A stretch of DNA of 64,000 nucleotides from Streptomyces misionensis (lineage in GTDB: Bacteria; Actinomycetota; Actinomycetes; Streptomycetales; Streptomycetaceae). The stretch lies in the NCBI RefSeq assembly GCF_900104815.1, contig NZ_FNTD01000004.1, positions 5,348,501 through 5,412,500 of the forward strand, in the 5' to 3' direction. Each line of letters starts with the position of its first letter. Positions within the stretch are counted from its first letter, which is position 1. Below the pieces are notes generated by a model. That model made no database searches. It was given only the letters and a program-made list of their open reading frames with translations, and was not told where the DNA came from. The translations under genes were made by a program, and so were the position numbers. Shown piece by piece: positions 9,888-22,684 of the stretch.

Positions 9888-10709
9888 GTGAGTGCTGATC
9901 CGTCGCAGACGCTCGCTTTCGACACGAGCTGTCACCTGTTCGACGGGTGCGGCTTCCCGGCTCCGGGCCTGCACTCGTTCCTGTTCAAGCCGCTCTTCGG
10001 CGACGCGGACAGCAACTTGTACTTCAACAAGACGATGCTGCTGGCGCTCCTCGGTTCCATCATCATCGTGGGCTTCTTCTGGGCCGCCTTCGCCAAGCCG
10101 AAGATCGTCCCGGGCAAGCTCCAGCTGGTGGCCGAAGCCGGTTACGACTTCGTGCGCCGCGGCGTCGTCTTCGAGACGATCGGCAAGAAGGAGGGCGAGA
10201 AGTACGTCCCCCTGGTCGTCTCGCTGTTCTTCTTCGTCTGGATGATGAACCTCTGGTCGATCATCCCGGTCGCCCAGTTCCCGGTGACGGCGATCATCGC
10301 CTACCCCGCGGGGCTGGCCCTGGTCGTCTACATCCTCTGGGTCTCGCTGACGTTCAAGCGACACGGCTTCGTCGGCGCGTTCAAGAACTTCACCGGCTAC
10401 GACAAGACGCTCGGCCCGGTCCTCCCGCTGTCGATGACCATCGAGTTCTTCTCGAACCTGCTCGTGCGGCCGTTCACCCACGCCGTCCGACTGTTCGCGA
10501 ACATGTTCGCCGGCCACACCCTGCTGCTGCTCTTCACGATCGCCAGCTGGTACATGCTCAACGGCATCGGCATCGCCTACTCCGCCGTCTCGTTCGTGAT
10601 GGTCATCGTCATGACGGCCTTCGAGCTCTTCATCCAGGCTGTCCAGGCGTACGTCTTCGTACTGCTGACCTGCAGCTACATCCAGGGCGCGCTCGCCGAG
10701 CACCACTGA
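9888..10709 (+). CDS. atpB: F0F1 ATP synthase subunit a
   Basis: Subunit a forms the proton half-channels beside the c-ring. The 273-residue protein has multiple membrane helices and the family signature LVRPFTHAVRLFANMFAGH, whose RLFAN arginine is essential for proton translocation. GTG 9888 is the start because GAAGGAG precedes it by six bases; the frame is open further upstream to 9852. It is the second gene of the atp operon. Confidence 0.97.
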   Translation: MSADPSQTLAFDTSCHLFDGCGFPAPGLHSFLFKPLFGDADSNLYFNKTMLLALLGSIIIVGFFWAAFAKPKIVPGKLQLVAEAGYDFVRRGVVFETIGKKEGEKYVPLVVSLFFFVWMMNLWSIIPVAQFPVTAIIAYPAGLALVVYILWVSLTFKRHGFVGAFKNFTGYDKTLGPVLPLSMTIEFFSNLLVRPFTHAVRLFANMFAGHTLLLLFTIASWYMLNGIGIAYSAVSFVMVIVMTAFELFIQAVQAYVFVLLTCSYIQGALAEHH

Positions 10710-11030
<321 letters not shown>

Positions 11031-11067
11031 CCCGACCGCCTCGCACCAATAGACGAAAGGCACTGAT

Positions 11068-11613
11068 ATGAGCCCCCTGGTTCAGCTGGCGGCTGAGGAG
11101 GCCGAGAACCCCCTCCTTCCGCCGATCCCAGAGCTCGTCATCGGCCTGATCGCTTTCGTCATCGTCTTCGGCTTCCTCGCCAAGAAGCTCCTCCCGAACA
11201 TCAACAAGGTTCTGGAAGAGCGCCGCGAGGCCATCGAGGGCGGTATCGAAAAGGCCGAGGCTGCGCAGACCGAGGCCCAGAGCGTCCTTGAGCAGTACAA
11301 GGCGCAGCTCGCCGAGGCTCGGCACGAGGCCGCGCGGCTGCGCCAGGAGGCGCAGGAGCAGGGTGCCGCCCTCATCGCCGAGATGCGGGCCGAGGGCCAG
11401 CGGCAGCGTGAGGAGATCGTCGCCGCCGGTCACGCCCAGATCGAGGCCGACCGCAAGGCCGCCGCGTCCGCGCTGCGCCAGGACGTCGGCAAGCTCGCCA
11501 CCGACCTGGCCGGCAAGCTCGTCGGCGAGTCCCTGGAGGACCACGCCCGCCAGAGCCGTGTGATCGACCGCTTCCTCGACGAGCTTGAGGAGAAGGCCGA
11601 GGCCGCGCGATGA
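11068..11613 (+). CDS. atpF: F0F1 ATP synthase subunit b
   Basis: Subunit b is the peripheral stalk anchor. The 181-residue protein has one N-terminal membrane helix (about 24-43, IPELVIGLIAFVIVFGFLAK) followed by a long, charged Ala/Glu-rich coiled coil to the C-terminus. Its stop overlaps the atpH start by four bases (ATGA). Confidence 0.97.
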   Translation: MSPLVQLAAEEAENPLLPPIPELVIGLIAFVIVFGFLAKKLLPNINKVLEERREAIEGGIEKAEAAQTEAQSVLEQYKAQLAEARHEAARLRQEAQEQGAALIAEMRAEGQRQREEIVAAGHAQIEADRKAAASALRQDVGKLATDLAGKLVGESLEDHARQSRVIDRFLDELEEKAEAAR

Positions 11614-12425
11614 ACGGAGCGAGCCGCGAGGCCCTGGCAGCCGCACGGGAGCGCCTTGACACGCTCACGGACTCCACGTCCGTGGACGCGGTCACGCTCG
11701 CCGACGAGCTGGCGGCCGTCACCGCGCTGCTCGACCGCGAGGCCGGCCTGCGCCGGGTTGTCACCGACCCGGCGCAGTCCGGAGAGGCCAAGGCGGAACT
11801 GGTCCAGCGCCTGCTCGGCGCCCAGGTCAGCGGTACCGCCGCCGACCTGGTGGCCGGCATGGCCCGCGCCCGCTGGTCGCAGCCCCGCGACCTGGTGGAC
11901 GCACTGGAAGAGCTGGCGGACATCGCCGACCTCACCGCCGCGGAGAAGCGCGGCACCCTCGACGAGGTCGAGGACGAGCTGTTCCGGTTCGGCCGGATCG
12001 TCTCCTCCAGCACCGAGCTGCGCGCCGCCCTGACCGACCGCTCCGCGGACGGCCGGGCCAAGACCGAGCTGCTGCACCGGCTGCTCGGCGGACGGGCCAA
12101 GCCCGCCACCGAGCGACTGGTCGTGCGCCTCGTGACCGCGCCGCGTGGTCGTAGCCTGGAAGCGGGACTGGAGTCCCTGTCCAAGCTGGCCGCCGAGCGC
12201 CGGGACCGCGTGGTCGCCGTCGTCACCTCCGCGGTACCGCTGAGCGACACCCAGAAGCAGCGCCTCGGCGCCGCCCTAGGCAAGCTCTACGGCCGCCGCA
12301 TGCACCTCAACCTGGACGTGGACCCCGACGTCGTCGGCGGAATGCGCGTGCAGGTCGGTGACGAGGTCATCAACGGTTCGCTCGCGGACCGCCTGGACGA
12401 GGCCGCCCGCCGCATGGCGAGCTAG
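11610..12425 (+). CDS. atpH: F0F1 ATP synthase subunit delta
   Basis: Delta links F1 to the peripheral stalk. The 271-residue protein is longer than the approximately 180-residue E. coli form, as is typical of streptomycetes, and ends with the conserved C-terminal signature [20 protein letters not shown]. It is translationally coupled to atpF. A 148-base structured gap separates it from atpA. Confidence 0.96.
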   Translation: MNGASREALAAARERLDTLTDSTSVDAVTLADELAAVTALLDREAGLRRVVTDPAQSGEAKAELVQRLLGAQVSGTAADLVAGMARARWSQPRDLVDALEELADIADLTAAEKRGTLDEVEDELFRFGRIVSSSTELRAALTDRSADGRAKTELLHRLLGGRAKPATERLVVRLVTAPRGRSLEAGLESLSKLAAERRDRVVAVVTSAVPLSDTQKQRLGAALGKLYGRRMHLNLDVDPDVVGGMRVQVGDEVINGSLADRLDEAARRMAS

Positions 12426-12478
12426 CCACGCAGCAGCAAGTCGACAGACCGAGAAAAGCAGTACGTACTTACGGCCCT

Positions 12479-12558
12479 GGTTGGGCCGTGCAGAGGATTC
12501 ACCTCCTGTTGGGGGGAGTCCCCATCCCCCCAAAGTGAAACTTCGGGCCCAACAAGGA
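12479..12558 (+). promoter_or_regulatory. atpA: Structured leader between atpH and atpA
   Basis: A hairpin (TTGGGGGG 12509-12516 with CCCCCCAA 12526-12533) is enclosed by a second complementary pair (GTTGGGCC 12480-12487 with GGCCCAAC 12546-12553) that ends immediately before the AAGGAG ribosome site of atpA. The fold could tune alpha-subunit translation or be an mRNA processing point. Confidence 0.5.
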
Positions 12559-12573
12559 GAGCAGGGAACCCAG

Positions 12574-14166
12574 ATGGCGGAGCTCACGATCCGGCCGGAG
12601 GAGATCCGGGACGCGCTGGAGAACTTCGTCCAGTCGTACAAGCCGGACGCGGCCTCGCGCGAGGAGGTCGGTACGGTCACCCTTGCCGGCGACGGCATCG
12701 CGAAGATCGAGGGTCTTCCCTCGGCCATGGCCAACGAACTGCTGAAGTTCGAGGACGGCACCCTCGGCCTCGCCCTCAACCTCGAGGAGCGCGAGATCGG
12801 TGCCATCGTCCTCGGCGAGTTCAGCGGTGTCGAGGAGGGTCAGCCGGTCACGCGTACCGGCGAGGTGCTCTCCGTCGCGGTCGGCGAGGGCTACCTCGGC
12901 CGTGTTGTCGACCCGCTCGGCAACCCGATCGACGGCCTCGGCGAGATCGAGACGTCCGGCCGCCGCGCCCTGGAGCTGCAGGCCCCCACGGTCATGCAGC
13001 GCAAGTCGGTGCACGAGCCGATGGAGACCGGCTACAAGGCCGTCGACGCGATGACCCCGATCGGCCGTGGTCAGCGCCAGCTGATCATCGGTGACCGCCA
13101 GACCGGCAAGACCGCCCTGGCCGTCGACACCATCATCAACCAGCGCGACAACTGGCGCACCGGCGACCCGAAGAAGCAGGTCCGCTGCATCTACGTCGCC
13201 ATCGGCCAGAAGGGTTCCACCATCGCCGGCGTGCGCCGCGCGCTGGAGGAGAACGGCGCGCTGGAGTACACGACCATCGTCGCCGCCCCGGCGTCCGACC
13301 CGGCCGGCTTCAAGTACCTGGCGCCGTACACCGGTTCGGCCATCGGCCAGCAGTGGATGTACGAGGGCAAGCACGTCCTCATCATCTTCGACGACCTGTC
13401 CAAGCAGGCCGACGCCTACCGCGCCGTGTCCCTGCTGCTGCGCCGCCCGCCGGGCCGCGAGGCCTACCCGGGTGACGTCTTCTACCTGCACTCCCGCCTC
13501 CTGGAGCGCTGCGCGAAGCTCTCCGACGAGATGGGTGCCGGTTCGATGACCGGTCTGCCGATCGTCGAGACGAAGGCCAACGACGTCTCGGCGTTCATCC
13601 CGACCAACGTCATCTCCATCACCGACGGCCAGTGCTTCCTGGAGTCGGACCTGTTCAACGCCGGTCAGCGTCCCGCGCTGAACGTCGGTATCTCGGTCTC
13701 CCGAGTCGGTGGCTCCGCCCAGCACAAGGCGATGCGCCAGGTCTCCGGCCGCCTCCGTGTGGACCTCGCCCAGTTCCGTGAGCTGGAGGCGTTCGCCGCC
13801 TTCGGTTCCGACCTGGACGCGGCCTCCAAGGCCCAGCTGGAGCGCGGTCAGCGCATGGTCGAGCTGCTGAAGCAGGACCAGTACCAGCCGATGGCCACCG
13901 AGGACCAGGTCGTCTCCGTGTGGGCCGGTACCAACGGCCGTATGGACGACGTGCCGGTCGCCGACATCCGCCGCTTCGAGAAGGAACTGATCGACTTCCT
14001 GCACCGGAAGCACCAGGGCCTGATGACCTCCATCAAGGAGGGCGCGAAGATGTCGGACGACACGATCCAGGCGATCGACGACGCGGTGGCCGAGTTCAAG
14101 AAGCAGTTCGAGACCTCGGACGGCAAGCTGCTCGGCGAGGACACTCCTGCCGCTGCCGCCAAGTGA
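12574..14166 (+). CDS. atpA: F0F1 ATP synthase subunit alpha
   Basis: This is the non-catalytic nucleotide-binding subunit of the F1 hexamer. The 530-residue protein has the N-terminal barrel, P-loop GDRQTGKT at 173-180 and the conserved [14 protein letters not shown] segment. ATG 12574 is the start: AAGGAG precedes it and [11 protein letters not shown] is the usual N-terminus, although the frame is open back to 12358. Confidence 0.98.
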   Translation: MAELTIRPEEIRDALENFVQSYKPDAASREEVGTVTLAGDGIAKIEGLPSAMANELLKFEDGTLGLALNLEEREIGAIVLGEFSGVEEGQPVTRTGEVLSVAVGEGYLGRVVDPLGNPIDGLGEIETSGRRALELQAPTVMQRKSVHEPMETGYKAVDAMTPIGRGQRQLIIGDRQTGKTALAVDTIINQRDNWRTGDPKKQVRCIYVAIGQKGSTIAGVRRALEENGALEYTTIVAAPASDPAGFKYLAPYTGSAIGQQWMYEGKHVLIIFDDLSKQADAYRAVSLLLRRPPGREAYPGDVFYLHSRLLERCAKLSDEMGAGSMTGLPIVETKANDVSAFIPTNVISITDGQCFLESDLFNAGQRPALNVGISVSRVGGSAQHKAMRQVSGRLRVDLAQFRELEAFAAFGSDLDAASKAQLERGQRMVELLKQDQYQPMATEDQVVSVWAGTNGRMDDVPVADIRRFEKELIDFLHRKHQGLMTSIKEGAKMSDDTIQAIDDAVAEFKKQFETSDGKLLGEDTPAAAAK

Positions 14167-14187
14167 CGTAAGGAAGGGACCTGACTC

Positions 14188-15105
14188 ATGGGAGCCCAGC
14201 TCCGGGTCTACAAGCGTCGCATCCGATCCGTCAGCGCGACCAAGAAGATCACCAAGGCGATGGAGATGATCGCCGCCTCGCGTGTCGTCAAGGCACAGCG
14301 CAAGGTGGCGGCCTCCACGCCGTACGCGACCGAGCTGACGCGCGCGGTCACGGCGGTCGGTACGGGGTCGAACACCAAGCACCCGCTCACCACGGAGGCC
14401 GAGACCCCGACCCGTGCCGCGGTCCTGCTCCTCACGAGCGACCGCGGTCTGGCCGGCGCCTTCAACTCCAACGCCATCAAGGCCGCGGAGCAGCTGACCG
14501 CGCGCCTGGAGCGCGAGGGCAAGCAGGTCGACACGTACATCGTCGGCCGGCGCGGTGTCGCCCACTACAACTTCCGTGAGCGCAAGGTCGCGGAGTCGTG
14601 GACGGGCTTCACCGACGAGCCGTCGTACGCGGACGCCAAGAAGGTGGCGGCGCCCCTGATCGAGGCCATCGAGAAGGACACGGCCGAGGGCGGCGTGGAC
14701 GAACTCCACATCGTCTTCACCGAGTTCGTCTCGATGATGACGCAGACCGCGCTGGACGCACGGCTGCTGCCGCTGCGCCTCGAAGAGGTCGCCGAGGAGA
14801 CGAAGCACGAGGGCGAGATCCTCCCGCTCTACGACTTCGAGCCCTCGGCGGAGGACGTCCTCGACGCCCTCCTGCCGCGCTACGTCGAGAGCCGTATCTA
14901 CAACGCGCTGCTCCAGTCGGCCGCCTCCAAGCACGCCGCCACGCGGCGCGCGATGAAGTCGGCCACCGACAACGCGGGCGAGCTGATCAACACGCTGTCC
15001 CGCCTTGCCAACGCGGCCCGCCAGGCCGAAATCACCCAGGAAATCAGCGAGATCGTCGGTGGCGCGAGCGCCCTGGCCGACGCGACCGCGGGGAGTGACC
15101 GATAA
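14188..15105 (+). CDS. atpG: F0F1 ATP synthase subunit gamma
   Basis: Gamma is the central rotor shaft. The 305-residue protein has the conserved N-terminal coiled-coil segment ([20 protein letters not shown]), the [15 protein letters not shown] region and the C-terminal helix ([23 protein letters not shown]). Its TAA stop abuts the atpD ATG directly. Confidence 0.98.
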   Translation: MGAQLRVYKRRIRSVSATKKITKAMEMIAASRVVKAQRKVAASTPYATELTRAVTAVGTGSNTKHPLTTEAETPTRAAVLLLTSDRGLAGAFNSNAIKAAEQLTARLEREGKQVDTYIVGRRGVAHYNFRERKVAESWTGFTDEPSYADAKKVAAPLIEAIEKDTAEGGVDELHIVFTEFVSMMTQTALDARLLPLRLEEVAEETKHEGEILPLYDFEPSAEDVLDALLPRYVESRIYNALLQSAASKHAATRRAMKSATDNAGELINTLSRLANAARQAEITQEISEIVGGASALADATAGSDR

Positions 15106-16542
<1,437 letters not shown>

Positions 16543-16556
16543 GCCCCGTGCTCGTG

Positions 16557-16585
16557 TGAGGGGGCGGGCGCGTCCCGCCCCCTCA
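16557..16585 (+). terminator. Hairpin between atpD and atpC
   Basis: A perfect 12-bp GC stem (16557-16568 with 16574-16585) with a five-base loop lies 14 bases after the atpD stop and before atpC. No T-run follows. It could partly terminate, or protect the 3' end of atpA-atpG-atpD mRNA so that less epsilon is made. Confidence 0.65.
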
Positions 16586-16652
16586 GCAACGCCCACTAGA
16601 ATTGACCCCAACACCCGGCGCCCCTGCCGGGTGGTGACCCGAGGAGCCACCC

Positions 16653-17027
16653 TTGGCTGCTGAGCTGCACGTCGAGCTGGTCGCCGCGGACCGCCAGGTC
16701 TGGTCCGGCGAGGCCACCCTGGTCGTCGCGCGCACCACCTCCGGCGACATCGGCGTCATGCCCGGTCACCAGCCGCTGCTCGGTGTGCTGGAGTCGGGCC
16801 CGGTGACCATCCGTACGAGTGACGGCGGCACGGTCGTCGCCGCGGTGCACGGCGGTTTCGTCTCGTTCGCGGACAACAAGCTGTCGCTGCTGGCCGAGGT
16901 CGCCGAGCTGTCGGACGAGATCGATGTCCAGCGCACCGAGCGGGAGCTCGAACGCGCGAAGGCGGAGGGCGATGCCGCCGCCGAGCGCCGCGCGGACGTC
17001 CGGCTTCGTGCGGCGACGGCGCGCTGA
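16653..17027 (+). CDS. atpC: F0F1 ATP synthase subunit epsilon
   Basis: Epsilon connects gamma to the c-ring and inhibits ATP hydrolysis. The 124-residue protein has the N-terminal beta-sandwich (AELHVELVAADRQVWSG, PGHQPLLGVLESG) and a two-helix C-terminus. The TTG start has CGAGGAG upstream. It is the last gene of the operon. Confidence 0.97.
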   Translation: MAAELHVELVAADRQVWSGEATLVVARTTSGDIGVMPGHQPLLGVLESGPVTIRTSDGGTVVAAVHGGFVSFADNKLSLLAEVAELSDEIDVQRTERELERAKAEGDAAAERRADVRLRAATAR

Positions 17028-17052
17028 CACCGCGCACCGTGTGATGACGTAA

Positions 17053-17114
17053 CCTCAGCCGCGGCTGGGACCTCAGGGTCCTGGCCGCGGCTGAGGCAGA
17101 TCCGGGTGTTTTTT
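17053..17114 (+). terminator. Rho-independent terminator of the atp operon
   Basis: A 13-bp perfect stem (17053-17065 with 17084-17096) is followed 12 bases later by a T6 run (17109-17114), a strong terminator by Streptomyces standards. Confidence 0.85.
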
Positions 17115-17151
17115 CCGTTCCGTTACCTAGGAGACGAGGAGGTCGGTGCCG

Positions 17152-17598
17152 ATGGTCCTCGCTCTGACTGTGTGCGGGATCGTGGTCGCGCTCGTGGTGC
17201 TGGGGCTGTTCCTGTTCGGCCTGCGGCGCCGGCTGATCCAGCGTTCGGGCGGGACCTTCGACTGTTCGCTGCGCTGGGACGTGGCCGACAAACCGGATGC
17301 CGGCGGCAAAGGGTGGAGTTACGGCGTCGCCCGCTACAACGGTGACCGGATCGAGTGGTACCGGGTCTTCTCCTACGCCGTGCGCCCCCGCCGGGTGCTG
17401 GAACGCGCCCTGATCGAGGTGGCCGGGCGCCGGCTGCCGGAGGGCGAGGAGGAGCTGGCGCTGCTGTCCGACGCGGTGGTCCTCGCCTGTACGCACCGGG
17501 GCACGCGCCTCGAACTCGCGATGAGCGAGGACGCGCTGACCGGATTCCTCGCGTGGCTGGAGGCGGCGCCGCCCGGCCAGCGGGTGAACGTGGCGTAA
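17152..17598 (+). CDS. DUF2550 family membrane-anchored protein
   Basis: The 148-residue protein has one N-terminal membrane helix (about 3-24), then a compact soluble domain with the DUF2550 pattern FDCSLRWDV...GWSYGVARYNGDRIEWYRVFSYAVRPRRVL. The function is unknown; these proteins are conserved next to the atp operon in actinobacteria. ATG 17152 is chosen because GAGGAGG lies nine bases upstream; GTG 17146 would leave only three bases. Confidence 0.85.
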   Translation: MVLALTVCGIVVALVVLGLFLFGLRRRLIQRSGGTFDCSLRWDVADKPDAGGKGWSYGVARYNGDRIEWYRVFSYAVRPRRVLERALIEVAGRRLPEGEEELALLSDAVVLACTHRGTRLELAMSEDALTGFLAWLEAAPPGQRVNVA

Positions 17599-17604
17599 CC
17601 GCGT

Positions 17605-17635
17605 CGCCCCTCTCCCGGACGCCGGGAGAGGGGCG
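17605..17635. terminator. Bidirectional terminator hairpin between DUF2550 and chitinase genes
   Basis: A perfect 14-bp stem (17605-17618 with 17622-17635) with a three-base loop lies between two convergent genes. Confidence 0.8.
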
Positions 17636-17657
17636 ATGTCGTGCGGAGCCGTCCGGC

Positions 17658-19499
<1,842 letters not shown>

Positions 19500-19575
19500 G
19501 CTGCGCCTCCCTTGTCGGTGGGGGTGAAAGGGGGCATGACTGAGCCTTCATGCCCACGGTGCCCCGAGGGTAGAA

Positions 19576-19608
19576 AGGTCTGGACCACGGGTCAATAGGT
19601 CTGGACCA
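19576..19608 (-). promoter_or_regulatory. chiC: Paired DasR-type direct repeats of the chitinase promoter
   Basis: The 12-mer TGGTCCAGACCT (minus strand) occurs twice, at 19576-19587 and 19597-19608, exactly 21 bp or two helical turns apart. This is the known arrangement of streptomycete chitinase promoters, which are bound by the GlcNAc-responsive regulator DasR. Confidence 0.85.
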
Positions 19609-19723
19609 ATCTGGCCGTGGCGCGCCCCGGCCCCCAACTCGCCCGCGGGCACGGCCGCTTGGCCGTGCCCGCGCTGCTCCGCCCTGTCCGGCAACCGGCT
19701 GACGTGGGGCGCGACCGTGCCTG

Positions 19724-20296
19724 TCAGCGCTCCCCGCCCGGCACCCACAGCACGTCGCCGGTGGCCTTGTTGGCGATGCGGGCCAGGATGAAGAGGAGAT
19801 CGGAGAGGCGGTTGAGGTAGGTGGCGGTGAGCGGGTTCATGAGGTCGCCGTGCACCTCCAGGGCCGCCCAGGTGGAGCGCTCGGCGCGGCGCACGACGGT
19901 GCAGGCCTGGTGGAGCAGGGCGGCGCCCGGGGTGCCGCCGGGCAGGATGAAGGAGCGCAGCTTCTCCAGCCGTTCGTTGAAGCGGTCGCAGTCCGCCTCC
20001 AGCCGGTCGATGTAGAACTGCTCGACCCGCAGCGGCGGGTACTCCGGGTTCTCCGCCACCGGGGTCGACAGGTCCGCGCCCACGTCGAACAGGTCGTTCT
20101 GCACGCGGGTGAGGACGGCGACGACCTCCTCGTCCAGGCCGCCCAGGGCGATCGCGGTGCCGATCACCGCGTTGGCCTCGTTGCTGTCCGCGTAGGCGGA
20201 GATCCGCAGGTCCGTCTTGGGCACCCGGCTCATGTCGCCGAGGCTGGTGGTGCCCTTGTCGCCGGTCCGGGTGTAGATACGTGTCAGATTGACCAT
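19724..20296 (-). CDS. Cob(I)yrinic acid a,c-diamide adenosyltransferase, PduO type
   Basis: It transfers the adenosyl group from ATP to cob(I)alamin, giving adenosylcobalamin. The 190-residue protein has the PduO ATP-binding N-terminus (IYTRTGDKGTTSLGD), the conserved DEANA-like segment (SNEANAVIG) and the helical bundle with RRAERS and NRLSDLLF. Adenosylcobalamin is the cofactor of methylmalonyl-CoA mutase, whose helper genes mce and meaB lie at 54068-56850. Confidence 0.94.
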   Translation of the reverse strand: MVNLTRIYTRTGDKGTTSLGDMSRVPKTDLRISAYADSNEANAVIGTAIALGGLDEEVVAVLTRVQNDLFDVGADLSTPVAENPEYPPLRVEQFYIDRLEADCDRFNERLEKLRSFILPGGTPGAALLHQACTVVRRAERSTWAALEVHGDLMNPLTATYLNRLSDLLFILARIANKATGDVLWVPGGER

Positions 20297-20309
20297 GTGC
20301 CCAGCGTAA

Positions 20310-21059
20310 TTACGCCCCGGCCGTCCGGAACACCCGTGTGCCCGCCGTCACGGCCAGCGCGGCGAAGCCGACGGCGACGAGGACGCCGTAGAGCATGTGC
20401 GCGGTGGCGTAGTGGCCGACGTAGGCGTCGCGCATCGCGTCCACCAGATAGCGGAACGGGACGAAGTGCGACAGCACGTCGAGCCAGCCGGGCGCCAGGC
20501 TCATCGGGAGCATGAGCCCGGACAGCAGCATCGACGGCATCGACACCGCGTTGATCAGCGGGCCGAACTCCTGCGGGGTGCGCACCTTCATGGCCAGCGC
20601 GTACGACACCGAGGCCAGGGACAGTGTGAGCAGCGCGACGAAGGCGAAGCCGATGAGCACGCCCGGCAGCGGTGCGCGCAGGCCCATCAGCAGCGCGGCC
20701 AGCACCAGCAGCACCGCCTGGAACACGAACACCGTGGCGTCGCGCAGCACGCGGCCGAGCAGCAGGGCGAGCCGGCTGACCGGGGTGACCCGCATCCGTT
20801 CCACCACTCCCTGGGCGTTCTCCATGATGACCGTGAAGCCCGCGAACAGGGCGCCGAACAGACCGAGTTGGAGCAGCAGGCCGGGCACGAGCACCTGCCA
20901 GGAGCTGCCCGCGCCGCCCAGCGGCAGACCGGTGAGCAGCGGGCCGAAGAAGAGCAGGTAGAGCAGCGGGGTGAGGACCCCGAAGAGGAGGGCGAAGCGG
21001 GAGCGCAGGGACTGGCGGAGGTAGCGGCCGTAGACGAGGGCCGTGCCGTGCAGCAGCAT
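20310..21059 (-). CDS. ABC-2 type exporter permease
   Basis: The 249-residue integral membrane protein has about six helices and the ABC-2 layout: an N-terminal YGRYLRQSLRSRFALLFG segment and a central FAGFTVIMENAQGVVERMRVTPVSR loop that faces the ATPase. It is 19 bases downstream of its ATPase and is probably co-transcribed with it. Substrate is unknown; such pairs under TetR control usually export drugs or daunorubicin-like molecules. Confidence 0.9.
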   Translation of the reverse strand: MLLHGTALVYGRYLRQSLRSRFALLFGVLTPLLYLLFFGPLLTGLPLGGAGSSWQVLVPGLLLQLGLFGALFAGFTVIMENAQGVVERMRVTPVSRLALLLGRVLRDATVFVFQAVLLVLAALLMGLRAPLPGVLIGFAFVALLTLSLASVSYALAMKVRTPQEFGPLINAVSMPSMLLSGLMLPMSLAPGWLDVLSHFVPFRYLVDAMRDAYVGHYATAHMLYGVLVAVGFAALAVTAGTRVFRTAGA

Positions 21060-21078
21060 GCCGGTGGACTCCTGGGGG

Positions 21079-21861
21079 CTATACGGCGACGGGGGCGTCG
21101 TCGGCGGGGGCGGGGGCGCGGCCGGTGACGGCCAGGAAGGTGTCCTGGAGCGTGGCGTCCAGGGAGCCGCCGTACTTCAGCTTGAGCGCGGCGGGGGTGC
21201 CCTCGGCCGCGACGACGCCCCGGTCGACGATCACCAGCCGGTCGGCGAGGGCGTCGGCCTCGTCCAGGTAGTGGGTGGTCAGGAAGACGGTGGTGCCCTC
21301 GTCGCGCAGCCGGCGCACCAGGTCCCACAGGTCGGCGCGGCTGCCGGGGTCGAGGCCGGTGGTCGGTTCGTCCAGGAACAGCACCTGTGGGCGGTGGGTG
21401 AGGGCCATCGCGATGTCCAGCCGTCGCCGCTGCCCGCCGGAGAGCGCGCCCGCCTTGCGGTCGAGCAGGCCGGTGAGGTCGAGGTCGCGGGCGAGTTCCC
21501 CGGCCCGTGCGACGGCGTCGGCCTTGGCCAGCCGGTAGAGCCGCCCCTGGGTGACCAGCTCCTCCCGCACGGTGATCTGCGGGTCGACGCCGCCGGACTG
21601 GGCGACGTACCCGCAGGCCCGCCGCACCCCGGCCGGGTCGCTCGCGAGGTCGTGCCCGGCGACGGTGGCCGTGCCGCCGGTCGGCTTCAGAAGGGTGGTG
21701 AGCATGCGCAGGGTGGTGGTCTTGCCGGCGCCGTTGGGGCCCAGGAATCCGAGGATCTCGCCCTCGTGGACGGTGAGGTCGATGCCGCGCACGGCGTCGA
21801 CGGGGCCGGCTTTCGTCTGGAAGGTGCGGGCGAGTCCCGCCGCGCTGATGACTGCTGCCAT
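21079..21861 (-). CDS. ABC exporter ATP-binding protein (DrrA type)
   Basis: The 260-residue nucleotide-binding subunit has Walker A GPNGAGKT, a signature LSGGQRRRLDIAMAL, Walker B VLFLDEPTTGLDP and a C-terminal extension typical of the daunorubicin-exporter subfamily. ATG 21861 (MAAVISAAGL) is preferred; the frame is open to 21900, but that would overlap the operator-like palindrome. It is divergent from the TetR gene at 21942. Confidence 0.93.
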   Translation of the reverse strand: MAAVISAAGLARTFQTKAGPVDAVRGIDLTVHEGEILGFLGPNGAGKTTTLRMLTTLLKPTGGTATVAGHDLASDPAGVRRACGYVAQSGGVDPQITVREELVTQGRLYRLAKADAVARAGELARDLDLTGLLDRKAGALSGGQRRRLDIAMALTHRPQVLFLDEPTTGLDPGSRADLWDLVRRLRDEGTTVFLTTHYLDEADALADRLVIVDRGVVAAEGTPAALKLKYGGSLDATLQDTFLAVTGRAPAPADDAPVAV

Positions 21862-21880
21862 GTCCACAGAAAAACAGAGT

Positions 21881-21915
21881 CCCTGAAAATTTGCAATCAC
21901 TCCAAGTTTTCAGGG
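21881..21915. promoter_or_regulatory. 35-bp inverted repeat in the ABC/TetR divergent promoter
   Basis: CCCTGAAAA (21881-21889) and TTTTCAGGG (21907-21915) are perfect 9-bp arms. An inner TTGCA...CCAA half-palindrome lies between them. It sits midway between the ABC ATPase and TetR starts, where a TetR repressor would control both. Confidence 0.7.
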
Positions 21916-21941
21916 GGACCAGCAAAGCTAGGATCGGGGGC

Positions 21942-22616
21942 ATGGCTGAGGGGCTCAGGGAGCGGAAGAAGCGGCAGACCAGGCAGTACATCTCGGATGT
22001 CGCCACGGGACTGTTCGTCGAGCGCGGCTTCGACGCGGTGACGGTCGCGGAGATCGCCGACGCGGCGAACGTCTCCGTCAACACGGTCTACAACTACTTC
22101 CCCGCCAAGGAGGACCTGTTCTTCGACCGCTCCGCGGGCGTGGTGGACCGCCTGGCCCGCTGGGTCCGCGGCCGCCGCGAGGGGGAGTCCGCGGCGGCGG
22201 CCGTCCTGCGCGAGCTGCGCGAGGAGGTCGAGGCGGTGTCCCCGCGGGTCGGCCTGCTCCCGGACTACGCCGTCTTCATGCGCGTCATCGAGGCCGCCCC
22301 GGCGCTGCGCTCGCGCCTGTGGGCCATCTCCCAGGAGGTGCAGGCCGCCCTCGAACAGGCCCTGCGCGAGGAGACCGGCGCGGCCGCCGACGACGACCTG
22401 CCCCACCTGATGGCCGGTCAGATCGCCTGGCTCCACGGCACGGTCATGGGGGTCATCGGCCGGGAGATGGTCAAGGGCCGACCGCCCGCCGAGGTCTCGC
22501 GGGAGGTGCTGGCGCTGCTGGACGAGATGGAGGCGCTGCTGAGCGAGCGGGTGCTCGGGTACGCGGTGCGCGAGCGCGCCCCGGGCGGGACCGCCGGGGA
22601 TGCGGCAGTGGGGTAG
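21942..22616 (+). CDS. TetR family regulator (divergent to ABC exporter)
   Basis: The 224-residue protein has an N-terminal TetR helix-turn-helix (about 12-58: RKKRQTRQYISDVATGLFVERGFDAVTVAEIADAANVS-type region with VNTVYNYFPAKEDLF) and a divergent ligand-binding half. ATG 21942 gives the normal family N-terminus (MAEGLRERKKRQ). It very likely represses the divergent ABC exporter and itself through the 35-bp palindrome. Confidence 0.92.
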   Translation: MAEGLRERKKRQTRQYISDVATGLFVERGFDAVTVAEIADAANVSVNTVYNYFPAKEDLFFDRSAGVVDRLARWVRGRREGESAAAAVLRELREEVEAVSPRVGLLPDYAVFMRVIEAAPALRSRLWAISQEVQAALEQALREETGAAADDDLPHLMAGQIAWLHGTVMGVIGREMVKGRPPAEVSREVLALLDEMEALLSERVLGYAVRERAPGGTAGDAAVG

Positions 22617-22684
22617 GTATCGGCGGCCATTGGGGGCATATGCCGGTTTGTCAAGCGGGGGAGGCGGACGGGTGACTGCTACTG

